From NCBI GenBank assembly GCA_032718475.1, contig JAUCBJ010002273.1, forward strand, positions 62,001-126,000: DNA of 64,000 nt, given 5' to 3'. Each line of letters opens with the position of its first letter. Position 1 is the first letter of the stretch. A program made the position numbers and the translations under genes. The stretch is from Nemertoderma westbladi (lineage: Eukaryota; Xenacoelomorpha; Nemertodermatida; Nemertodermatidae). A model generated the notes under the pieces. It saw nothing but the letters and a program-made list of their open reading frames with translations, made no database searches and had not been told where the DNA came from. Positions 31,214 to 45,000 of the stretch are shown here, piece by piece.

Positions 31214-31442
31214 ATATATTATTTATGGCCATAGTACTATTCACAACTGTTTGGAATCTCTACTGTATGTTCAACCTAAGAGGCCGATAAAAAAAATGTG
31301 GCGTATGTCTGTTTCTATGGGAACTTTCCACCATAAATAACTATTCGTTTATTTAACATGACACGATTCCGAAAATTATTCCTGAATAGCTACGATTTTG
31401 ATGCATTTGGGACGTAATTATTGCAATGCCGCTAAACAAAAA

Positions 31443-31712
31443 CTTCTAAACCCATAATATATTTATGAAACCAGCAATTATTGCTCTATTAGAGTGCAAC
31501 ATTTCGAATGTTGAAACATAATTTTGAAAAAGGTGTATTTTTTTCAAGCGTTTTTGAATGAGAAAACATAATAAAATCCTATAATTGGAAGTGGATTTGA
31601 ATAAAAGCGTTATATTCCGAACAGAATGAGCCCAAAAGCTATCCGTACGATTAAAACTCGCGCAGTTATTGTAAAAATGCGCTGCTGCCCAATTAAAAAA
31701 AAGGACTTTACG
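31443..31712 (-). repeat. Right arm of the 2.86-kb inverted-repeat structure
   Basis: Reverse-complement partner of 28853-29140. It contains GCGTTATATTCCGAACAGA and ends near GCTGCTGCCCAATTAAAAAA. I could not identify an unambiguous target-site duplication outside the two arms. Confidence 0.75.
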
Positions 31713-32417
31713 TACATCAAGGCCTTCTTCGATCAGCTGATCAAAGAAGTCATACTTATTTTTGAATTAAATTTTAATATTACATAAATAAATAAATATT
31801 TCGATATTAAATTTAATAATAATTTAATATATTAAAATTATTTATATTGCTACTACTCAAATTACTATTATTACTATTGGGATACTAATGCTCCATAGTT
31901 AAGGAGATATTCGAACTACTGTAGCTAACGTATGGGGGCAGCACGAGGATCAGTTAAACATAAAATATTATTTTCTGAAATTTTAATCATTTTTTTAGAG
32001 TTAAGTAAACCAAACCCTATCCCTTATCCAACTTAACTGGAAACCTCCTTAGATGAGGGACAGGGATGTTTCAGAGAGTATTCTAAGTTTTAATTCCTCC
32101 TCCAAAGTTAGTTGATCAAAGTTAAGTTAGTCGAAGTTAGTCTATTATGAAACACAAATTAATTATTGAGGGATTCTACAACAAAAACGGTATTTAAGAA
32201 ATTATACCAAACCTCCAATCAATCATAGAAAAGGGGACAGTTCTACCCATTCAACACCCCTTTTAATATGCACCCAAACAAATAAGGGAACAATATGGAA
32301 TAATTAAATAAATATTTATTAACAATCTAATATATACAATTACAAAAACACAATACAATGGCATTACATCGATCTTAATCCAAAATGATATAATTTGGCC
32401 TTGGGCCGCTGTAACAG
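31713..32417. other. AT-rich spacer
   Basis: No gene or clear repeat. Some A/T homopolymer and TTAATAAT-like low-complexity sequence around 31780-31870. Confidence 0.6.
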
Positions 32418-32735
32418 GCTGAGATAACTCCCCACCAAATATGACTCCCCAGTCTTCTCAGCCTAGGCTAAGAACACTCCCCAGTTTTCTCCCTAGATTT
32501 CTTAATTATCGGAAAGGAGCAGGTAACAGTGGCGGGCTTTTCTAACTAAAACAATAAACGATATCTCAATAACATAGGTTACAGTTTTGATTTTGCAATA
32601 TACGAAAATAACACAGCTAGGGATATGAATTATAACTCAATTAGGGGAGTCATCTCAGCCTAAGGGGGGTGTTCTCAGCCTAGGCTGAGATAACTGCGGA
32701 GTCATACAAGAGGGAGTTATCTCAGGCTTGTACAC
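32418..32735. repeat. Small foldback repeat with arms of about 65 bp
   Basis: The left arm (about 32418-32485) pairs in reverse complement with about 32667-32731. Key words are GGCTGAGATAACTCCCC on the left and GGGAGTTATCTCAGGCT on the right. The second part of each arm contains the palindrome-like core CAGCCTAGGCT. The loop of about 180 bp is AT-rich without a frame. It resembles a miniature foldback element; no target duplication was recognised. Confidence 0.75.
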
Positions 32736-32944
32736 CGCCACACATTCTGTAACCGGTCAAGTTCAAAGTTTATTGCATCGAAGGTCACCCCTCCCCATCT
32801 GTCCCTATCCCTACCACACCCTGTATTATATCAGTAAATAGGTACCGAAGTCTTTATTACCACTTTGGCGACACTGGCTGGCCGGTACACTAACACTATA
32901 ACTATATAATGATATATCCAATATGACATCCCTTCATCCTTTCA

Positions 32945-32994
32945 ATATCCACATAACAAAAGTAGCATATAAGAAGTTTCTAAGGAAATATTAT
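32945..32994 (-). mobile_element. Fragment of the hAT-like element's arm
   Basis: The stretch containing AAGAAGTTTCTAAGGAAATA and AAAGTAGCA matches the right arm of the 25230-26268 element (about 26127-26180) over roughly 50 bp. Both sides are lost. It ends about 70 bp before the 40-bp satellite begins. Confidence 0.75.
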
Positions 32995-33066
32995 TCAACA
33001 AGTACTCCACCACACCGGAGTTGTACCGCACTGTAATCCGATCATGCCATGTTAAACTAAATAGGT

Positions 33067-36000
33067 GTACTGTATCTATAGTAACGTTATACTATACCTG
33101 CACTCTCTACTGTATCTATAGTACCCTTATACTATACCTGCACTCTCTACTGTATCTATAGTACCCTTATACTATACCTGCACTCTACTGTATCTATAGT
33201 ACCCTTATACTATACCTGCACTCTCTACTGTATCTATAGTACTGTACCCTTATACTATACCTGCACTCTACTGTATCTATAGTACTGTACCCTTATACTA
33301 TACCTGCACTCTACTGTATCTATAGTACCCTTATACTATACCTGCACTCTACTGTATCTATAGTACTGTACCCTTATACTATACCTGCACTCTACTGTAT
33401 CTATAGTACTGTACCCTTATACTATACCTGCACTCTACTGTATCTATAGTACCCTTATACTATACCTGCACTCTCTACTGTATCTATAGTACCCTTATAC
33501 TATACCTGCACTCTCTACTGTATCTATAGTACCCTTATACTATACCTGCACTCTCTACTGTATCTATAGTACCCTTATACTATACCTGCACTCTACTGTA
33601 TCTATAGTACCCTTATACTATACCTGCACTCTCCTCTCTACTGTATCTATAGTACCCTTATACTATACCTGCACTCTCTACTGTATCTATAGTACCCTTA
33701 TACTATACCTGCACTCTCTACTGTATCTATAGTACCCTTATACTATACCTGCACTCTACTGTATCTATAGTACCCTTATACTATACCTGCACTCCCTACT
33801 GTATCTATAGTACGGTACCCTTATACTATACCTGCACTCTCTACTGTATCTATAGTACCCTTATACTATACCTGCACTCTCTACTGTATCTATAGTACCC
33901 TTATACTATACCTGCACTCTCTACTGTATCTATAGTACCCTTATACTATACCTGCACTCTCTACTGTATCTATAGTACCCTTATACTATACCTGCACTCT
34001 ACTGTATCTATAGTACCCTTATACTATACCTGCACTCTCTACTGTATCTATAGTACCCTTATACTATACCTACACTCTCTACTGTATCTATAGTACCCTT
34101 ATACTATACCTGCACTCTCTACTGTATCTATAGTACCCTTATACTATACCTGCACTCTCTACTGTATCTATAGTACCCTTATACTATACCTGCACTCTCT
34201 ACTGTATCTATAGTACCCTTATACTAAACCTGCACTCTCTACTGTATCTATAGTACCTGCACTCTCTACTGTATCTATAGTACCCTTATACTATACCTAC
34301 ACTCTCTACTGTATCTATAGTACCCTTATACTATACTTGCACTCTCTACTGTATCTATAGTACCCTTATACTATACCTGCACTCTCTACTGTATCTATAG
34401 TACCCTTATACTATACCTGCACTCTCTACTGTATCTATAGTACCCTTATACTATACCTGCACTCTCTACTGTATCTATAGTACCCTTATACTATACCTGC
34501 ACTCTCTACTGTATCTATAGTACCCTTATACTATACCTGCACTCTCTACTGTATCTATAGTACCCTTATACTATACCTGCACTCTCTACTGTATCTATAG
34601 TACCCTTATACTATACCTGCACTCTCTACTGTATCTATAGTACCCTTATACTATACCTGCACTCTCTACTCCATCTATAGTACCCTTATACTATACCTGC
34701 ACTCTCTACTGTATCTATAGTACCCTTATACTATACCTGCACTCTCTACTGTATCTATAGTACCCTTATACTATACCTGCACTCTCTACTGTATCTATAG
34801 TACCCTTATACTATACCTGCACTCTATACTGTATCTATAGTACCCTTATACTATACCTGCACTCTCTACTGTATCTATAGTACCCTTATACTATACCTGC
34901 ACTCTCTACTGTATCTATAGTACCCTTATACTATACCTGTACTCTCTACTGTATCTATAGTACCGTTATACTATACCTGCACTCTCTACTGTATCTATAG
35001 TACCCTTATACTATACCTGCACTCTCTACTGTATCTATAGTACCCTTATACTATACCTGCACTCTCTACTGTATCTATAGTACCCTTATACTATACCTGC
35101 ACTCTACTGTATCTATAGTACCCTTATACTATACCTGCACTCCCTACTGTATCTATAGTACGGTACCCTTATACTATACCTGCACTCTCTACTGTATCTA
35201 TAGTACCCTTATACTATACCTGCACTCTCTACTGTATCTATAGTACCCTTATACTATACCTGCACTCTCTACTGTATCTATAGTACCCTTATACTATACC
35301 TGCACTCTCTACTGTATCTATAGTACCCTTATACTATACCTGCACTCTACTGTATCTATAGTACCCTTATACTATACCTGCACTCCCTACTGTATCTATA
35401 GTACGGTACCCTTATACTATACCTGCACTCTCTACTGTATCTATAGTACCCTTATACTATACCTGCACTCTCTACTGTATCTATAGTACCCTTATACTAT
35501 ACCTGCACTCTCTACTGTATCTATAGTACCCTTATACTATACCTGCACTCTCTACTGTATCTATAGTACCCTTATACTATACCTGCACTCTACTGTATCT
35601 ATAGTACCCTTATACTATACCTGCACTCTCTACTGTATCTATAGTACCCTTATACTATACCTACACTCTCTACTGTATCTATAGTACCCTTATACTATAC
35701 CTGCACTCTCTACTGTATCTATAGTACCCTTATACTATACCTGCACTCTCTACTGTATCTATAGTACCCTTATACTATACCTGCACTCTCTACTGTATCT
35801 ATAGTACCCTTATACTAAACCTGCACTCTCTACTGTATCTATAGTACCTGCACTCTCTACTGTATCTATAGTACCCTTATACTATACCTGCACTCTCTAC
35901 TGTATCTATAGTACCCTTATACTATACCTGCACTCTCTACTGTATCTATAGTACCCTTATACTATACCTGCACTCTCTACTGTATCTATAGTACCCTTAT

Positions 36001-39000
36001 ACTATACCTGCACTCTCTACTGTATCTATAGTACCCTTATACTATACCTGCACTCTCTACTGTATCTATAGTACCCTTATACTATACCTGCACTCTCTAC
36101 TGTATCTATAGTACCCTTATACTATACCTGCACTCTCTACTGTATCTATAGTACCCTTATACTATACCTGCACTCTCTACTGTATCTATAGTACCCTTAT
36201 ACTATACCTGCACTCTCTACTGTATCTATAGTACCCTTATACTATACCTGCACTCTCTACTCCATCTATAGTACCCTTATACTATACCTGCACTCTCTAC
36301 TGTATCTATAGTACCCTTATACTATACCTGCACTCTCTACTGTATCTATAGTACCCTTATACTATACCTGCACTCTCTACTGTATCTATAGTACCCTTAT
36401 ACTATACCTGCACTCTCTACTGTATCTATAGTACCCTTATACTATACCTGCACTCTCTACTGTATCTATAGTACCCTTATACTATACCTGCACTCTCTAC
36501 TGTATCTATAGTACCCTTATACTATACCTGCACTCTCTACTGTATCTATAGTACCCTTATACTATACCTGCACTCTCTACTGTATCTATAGTACCCTTAT
36601 ACTATACCTGCACTCTCTACTGTATCTATAGTACCCTTATACTATACCTGCACTCTCTACTGTATCTATAGTACCCTTATACTATACCTGCACTCTCTAC
36701 TGTATCTATAGTACCCTTATACTATACCTGCACTCTCTACTGTATCTATAGTACCCTTATACTATACCTGCACTCTCTACTGTATCTATAGTACCCTTAT
36801 ACTATACCTGCACTCTCTACTGTATCTATAGTACCCTTATACTATACCTGCACTCTCTACTGTATCTATAGTACCCTTATACTATACCTGCACTCTCTAC
36901 TCCATCTATAGTACCCTTATACTATACCTGCACTCTCTACTTCCATCTATAGTACCCTTATACTATACCTGCACTCTCTACTCCATCTATAGTACCCTTA
37001 TACTATACCTGCACTCTCTACTGTATCTATAGTACCCTTATACTATACCTGCACTCTCTACTGTATCTATAGTACCCTTATACTATACCTGCACTCTCTA
37101 CTGTATCTATAGTACCCTTATACTATACCTGCACTCTCTACTGTATCTATAGTACCCTTATACTATACCTGCACTCTCTACTGTATCTATAGTACCCTTA
37201 TACTATACCTGCACTCTCTACTGTATCTATAGTACCCTTATACTATACCTGCACTCTCTACTGTATCTATAGTACCCTTATACTATACCTGCACTCTCTA
37301 CTGTATCTATAGTACCCTTATACTATACCTGCACTCTCTACTGTATCTATAGTACCCTTATACTATACCTGCACTCTCTACTCCATCTATAGTACCCTTA
37401 TACTATACCTGCACTCTCTACTGTATCTATAGTACCCTTATACTATACCTGCACTCTCTACTCCATCTATAGTACCCTTATACTATACCTGCACTCTCTA
37501 CTGTATCTATAGTACCCTTATACTATACCTGCACTCTCTACTTCCATCTATAGTACCCTTATACTATACCTGCACTCTCTACTGTATCTATAGTACCCTT
37601 ATACTATACCTGCACTCTCTACTGTCCATCTATAGTACCCTTATACTATACCTGCACTCTCTACTCCATCTATAGTACCCTTATACTATACCTGCACTCT
37701 CTACTGTATCTATAGTACCCTTATACTATACCTGCACTCTCTACTGTATCTATAGTACCCTTATACTATACCTGCACTCTCTACTGTATCTATAGTACCC
37801 TTATACTATACCTGCACTCTCTACTGTATCTATAGTACCCTTATACTATACCTGCACTCTCTACTGTATCTATAGTACCCTTATACTATACCTGCACTCT
37901 CTACTGTATCTATAGTACCCTTATACTATACCTGCACTCTCTACTGTCATCTATAGTACCCTTATACTATACCTGCACTCTCTACTGTATCTATAGTACC
38001 CTTATACTATACCTGCACTCTCTACTGTATCTATAGTACCCTTATACTATACCTGCACTCTCTACTCTATCTATAGTACCCTTATACTATACCTGCACTC
38101 TCTACTTCCATCTATAGTACCCTTATACTATACCTGCACTCTCTACTGTATCTATAGTACCCTTATACTATACCTGCACTCTCTACTTCCATCTATAGTA
38201 CCCTTATACTATACCTGCACTCTCTACTTCCATCTATAGTACCCTTATACTATACCTGCACTCTCTACTGTCATCTATAGTACCCTTATACTATACCTGC
38301 ACTCTCTACTGTATCTATAGTACCCTTATACTATACCTGCACTCTCTACTGTATCTATAGTACCCTTATACTATACCTGCACTCTCTACTCCATCTATAG
38401 TACCCTTATACTATACCTGCACTCTCTACTGTCCATCTATAGTACCCTTATACTATACCTGCACTCTCTACTGTATCTATAGTACCCTTATACTATACCT
38501 GCACTCTCTACTGTATCTATAGTACCCTTATACTATACCTGCACTCTCTACTCCATCTATAGTACCCTTATACTATACCTGCACTCTCTACTGTATCTAT
38601 AGTACCCTTATACTATACCTGCACTCTCTACTGTCCATCTATAGTACCCTTATACTATACCTGCACTCTCTACTGTATCTATAGTACCCTTATACTATAC
38701 CTGCACTCTCTACTGTATCTATAGTACCCTTATACTATACCTGCACTCTCTACTGTATCTATAGTACCCTTATACTATACCTGCACTCTCTACTTCCATC
38801 TATAGTACCCTTATACTATACCTGCACTCTCTACTGTATCTATAGTACCCTTATACTATACCTGCACTCTCTACTGTATCTATAGTACCCTTATACTATA
38901 CCTGCACTCTCTACTGTATCTATAGTACCCTTATACTATACCTGCACTCTCTACTGTCCATCTATAGTACCCTTATACTATACCTGCACTCTCTACTGTA

Positions 39001-42000
39001 TCTATAGTACCCTTATACTATACCTGCACTCTCTACTTCCATCTATAGTACCCTTATACTATACCTGCACTCTCTACTGTATCTATAGTACCCTTATACT
39101 ATACCTGCACTCTCTACTCTATCTATAGTACCCTTATACTATACCTGCACTCTCTACTGTATCTATAGTACCCTTATACTATACCTGCACTCTCTACTGT
39201 ATCTATAGTACCCTTATACTATACCTGCACTCTCTACTGTATCTATAGTACCCTTATACTATACCTGCACTCTCTACTTCATCTATAGTACCCTTATACT
39301 ATACCTGCACTCTCTACTTCCATCTATAGTACCCTTATACTATACCTGCACTCTCTACTGTATCTATAGTACCCTTATACTATACCTGCACTCTCTACTG
39401 TATCTATAGTACCCTTATACTATACCTGCACTCTCTACTTCCATCTATAGTACCCTTATACTATACCTGCACTCTCTACTGTATCTATAGTACCCTTATA
39501 CTATACCTGCACTCTCTACTTCCATCTATAGTACCCTTATACTATACCTGCACTCTCTACTCCATCTATAGTACCCTTATACTATACCTGCACTCTCTAC
39601 TCCATCTATAGTACCCTTATACTATACCTGCACTCTCTACTGTATCTATAGTACCCTTATACTATACCTGCACTCTCTACTGTATCTATAGTACCCTTAT
39701 ACTATACCTGCACTCTCTACTGTATCTATAGTACCCTTATACTATACCTGCACTCTCTACTTCCATCTATAGTACCCTTATACTATACCTGCACTCTCTA
39801 CTGTATCTATAGTACCCTTATACTATACCTGCACTCTCTACTGTATCTATAGTACCCTTATACTATACCTGCACTCTCTACTGTATCTATAGTACCCTTA
39901 TACTATACCTGCACTCTCTACTTCCATCTATAGTACCCTTATACTATACCTGCACTCTCTACTGTATCTATAGTACCCTTATACTATACCTGCACTCTCT
40001 ACTGTATCTATAGTACCCTTATACTATACCTGCACTCTCTACTGTATCTATAGTACCCTTATACTATACCTGCACTCTCTACTGTATCTATAGTACCCTT
40101 ATACTATACCTGCACTCTCTACTGTATCTATAGTACCCTTATACTATACCTGCACTCTCTACTGTATCTATAGTACCCTTATACTATACCTGCACTCTCT
40201 ACTGTATCTATAGTACCCTTATACTATACCTGCACTCTCTACTGTATCTATAGTACCCTTATACTATACCTGCACTCTCTACTCCATCTATAGTACCCTT
40301 ATACTATACCTGCACTCTCTACTGTATCTATAGTACCCTTATACTATACCTGCACTCTCTACTGTATCTATAGTACCCTTATACTATACCTGCACTCTCT
40401 ACTGTATCTATAGTACCCTTATACTATACCTGCACTCTCTACTGTATCTATAGTACCCTTATACTATACCTGCACTCTCTACTGTATCTATAGTACCCTT
40501 ATACTATACCTGCACTCTCTACTGTATCTATAGTACCCTTATACTATACCTGCACTCTCTACTGTATCTATAGTACCCTTATACTATACCTGCACTCTCT
40601 ACTGTATCTATAGTACCCTTATACTATACCTGCACTCTCTACTGTATCTATAGTACCCTTATACTATACCTGCACTCTCTACTGTATCTATAGTACCCTT
40701 ATACTATACCTGCACTCTCTACTGTATCTATAGTACCCTTATACTATACCTGCACTCTCTACTGTATCTATAGTACCCTTATACTATACCTGCACTCTCT
40801 ACTGTATCTATAGTACCCTTATACTATACCTGCACTCTCTACTTCATCTATAGTACCCTTATACTATACCTGCACTCTCTACTTCCATCTATAGTACCCT
40901 TATACTATACCTGCACTCTCTACTGTATCTATAGTACCCTTATACTATACCTGCACTCTCTACTGTATCTATAGTACCCTTATACTATACCTGCACTCTC
41001 TACTGTATCTATAGTACCCTTATACTATACCTGCACTCTCTACTGTATCTATAGTACCCTTATACTATACCTGCACTCTCTACTGTATCTATAGTACCCT
41101 TATACTATACCTGCACTCTCTACTCCATCTATAGTACCCTTATACTATACCTGCACTCTCTACTGTATCTATAGTACCCTTATACTATACCTGCACTCTC
41201 TACTTCCATCTATAGTACCCTTATACTATACCTGCACTCTCTACTGTATCTATAGTACCCTTATACTATACCTGCACTCTCTACTGTATCTATAGTACCC
41301 TTATACTATACCTGCACTCTCTACTGTATCTATAGTACCCTTATACTATACCTGCACTCTCTACTGTCATCTATAGTACCCTTATACTATACCTGCACTC
41401 TCTACTGTATCTATAGTACCCTTATACTATACCTGCACTCTCTACTGTATCTATAGTACCCTTATACTATACCTGCACTCTCTACTTCCATCTATAGTAC
41501 CCTTATACTATACCTGCACTCTCTACTGTATCTATAGTACCCTTATACTATACCTGCACTCTCTACTGTATCTATAGTACCCTTATACTATACCTGCACT
41601 CTCTACTGTATCTATAGTACCCTTATACTATACCTGCACTCTCTACTGTATCTATAGTACCCTTATACTATACCTGCACTCTCTACTGTATCTATAGTAC
41701 CCTTATACTATACCTGCACTCTCTACTGTATCTATAGTACCCTTATACTATACCTGCACTCTCTACTGTATCTATAGTACCCTTATACTATACCTGCACT
41801 CTCTACTGTATCTATAGTACCCTTATACTATACCTGCACTCTCTACTGTATCTATAGTACCCTTATACTATACCTGCACTCTCTACTCCATCTATAGTAC
41901 CCTTATACTATACCTGCACTCTCTACTCCATCTATAGTACCCTTATACTATACCTGCACTCTCTACTGTATCTATAGTACCCTTATACTATACCTGCACT

Positions 42001-45000
42001 CTCTACTGTATCTATAGTACCCTTATACTATACCTGCACTCTCTACTGTATCTATAGTACCCTTATACTATACCTGCACTCTCTACTCCCTCTATAGTAC
42101 CCTTATACTATACCTGCACTCTCTACTGTATCTATAGTACCCTTATACTATACCTGCACTCTCTACTGTATCTATAGTACCCTTATACTATACCTGCACT
42201 CTCTACTGTATCTATAGTACCCTTATACTATACCTGCACTCTCTACTCCCTCTATAGTACCCTTATACTATACCTGCACTCTCTACTGTATCTATAGTAC
42301 CCTTATACTATACCTGCACTCTCTACTCCCTCTATAGTACCCTTATACTATACCTGCACTCTCTACTGTATCTATAGTACCCTTATACTATACCTGCACT
42401 CTCTACTCCCTCTATAGTACCCTTATACTATACCTGCACTCTCTACTGTATCTATAGTACCCTTATACTATACCTGCACTCTCTACTGTATCTATAGTAC
42501 CCTTATACTATACCTGCACTCTCTACTGTATCTATAGTACCCTTATACTATACCTGCACTCTCTACTGTATCTATAGTACCCTTACTACTATACCTGCAC
42601 TCTCTACTGTATCTATAGTACCCTTATACTATACCTGCACTCTCTACTCCATCTATAGTACCCTTATACTATACCTGCACTCTCTACTGTATCTATAGTA
42701 CCCTTATACTATACCTGCACTCTCTACTGTATCTATAGTACCCTTATACTACTATACCTGCACTCTCTACTGTATCTATAGTACCGTTATACTATACCTG
42801 CACTCTCTACTCCATCTATAGTACCCTTATACTATACCTGCACTCTCTACTGTATCTATAGTACCCTTATACTATACCTGCACTCTCTACTGTATCTATA
42901 GTACCCTTATACTATACCTGCACTCTCTACTGTATCTATAGTACCCTTATACTATACCTGCTCTCTCTACTGTATCTATAGTACCCTTATACTATACCTG
43001 CACTCTCTACTGTATCTATAGTACCCTTATACTATACCTGCACTCTCTACTGTATCTATAGTACCCTTATACTATACCTGCACTCTCTACTGTATCTATA
43101 GTACCCTTATACTATACCTGCACTCTCTACTGTATCTATAGTACCCTTATACTACTATACCTGCACTCTCTACTGTATCTATAGTACCCTTATACTACTA
43201 TACCTGCACTCTCTACTGTATCTATAGTACCCTTATACTATACCTGCACTCTCTACTCCATCTATAGTACCCTTATACTATACCTGCACTCTCTACTGTA
43301 TCTATAGTACCCTTATACTATACCTGCACTCTCTACTGTATCTATAGTACCCTTATACTATACCTGCACTCTCTACTGTATCTATAGTACCCTTATACTA
43401 TACCTGCACTCTCTACTGTATCTATAGTACCCTTATACTATACCTGCACTCTCTACTCCATCTATAGTACCCTTATACTATACCTGCACTCTCTACTGTA
43501 TCTATAGTACCCTTATACTATACCTGCACTCTCTACTGTATCTATAGTACCCTTATACTATACCTGCACTCTCTACTGTATCTATAGTACCCTTATACTA
43601 TACCTGCACTCTCTACTGTATCTATAGTACCCTTATACTATACCTGCACTCTCTACTGTATCTATAGTACCCTTATACTATACCTGCACTCTCTACTGTA
43701 TCTATAGTACCCTTATACTATACCTGCACTCTCTACTCCATCTATAGTACCCTTATACTATACCTGCACTCTCTACTGTATCTATAGTACCCTTATACTA
43801 TACCTGCACTCTCTACTGTATCTATAGTACCCTTATACTATACCTGCACTCTCTACTGTATCTATAGTACCCTTATACTATACCTGCACTCTCTACTGTA
43901 TCTATAGTACCCTTATACTATACCTGCACTCTCTACTGTATCTATAGTACCCTTATACTATACCTGCACTCTCTACTGTATCTATAGTACCCTTATACTA
44001 TACCTGCACTCTCTACTGTATCTATAGTACCCTTATACTATACCTGCACTCTCTACTGTATCTATAGTACCCTTATACTATACCTGCACTCTCTACTGTA
44101 TCTATAGTACCCTTATACTATACCTGCACTCTCTACTGTATCTATAGTACCCTTATACTATACCTGCACTCTCTACTGTATCTATAGTACCCTTATACTA
44201 TACCTGCTCTCTCTACTGTATCTATAGTACCCTTATACTATACCTCCACTCTCTACTCCATCTATAGTACCCTTATTCTATACCTGCACTCTCTACTGTA
44301 TCTATAGTACCCTTATACTATACCTGCACTCTCTACTCCATCTATAGCACCCTTATACTATACCTGCACTCTCTACTGTATCTATAGTACCCTTATACTA
44401 TACCTGCACTCTCTACTGTATCTTTAGTACCCTTATACTATACCTGCACTCTCTACTGTATCTATAGTACCCTTATACTATACCTGCACTCTCTACTGTA
44501 TCTATAGTACCCTTATACTATACCTGCACTCTCTACTGTATCTATAGTACCCTTATACTATACCTGCACTCTCTACTGTATCTATAGTACCCTTATACTA
44601 TACCTGCACTCTCTACTGTATCTATAGTACCCTTATACTATACCTGCACTCTCTACTGTATCTATAGTACCCTTATACTATACCTGCACTCTCTACTGCA
44701 TCTATAGTACCCTTATACTATACCTGCACTCTCTACTGTATCTATAGTACCCTTATACTATACCTGCACTCTCTACTGTATCTATAGTACCCTTATACTA
44801 TACCTGCACTCTCTACTGTATCTATAGTACCCTTATACTATACCTGCACTCTCTACTGTATCTATAGTACCCTTATACTATACCTGCACTCTCTACTGTA
44901 TCTATAGTACCCTTATACTATACCTGCACTCTCTACTGTATCTATAGTACCCTTATACTATACCTGCACTCCCTACTGTATCTATAGTACCCTTATACTA

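Larger units (their letters stand above)
29141..31442. other. Interior between the inverted arms: no gene, several small repeats
   Basis: No transposase or other protein domain is visible. Frames of 79, 70, 96 and 82 codons in this interval have no recognisable features. It holds a degenerate tandem repeat (29755-30120), a less AT-rich patch (about 30330-30610), the short palindrome GGGGTCAA/TTGACCCC (30661-30682) and three ACATTATAATGAATA units (31129-31213). Confidence 0.6.
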
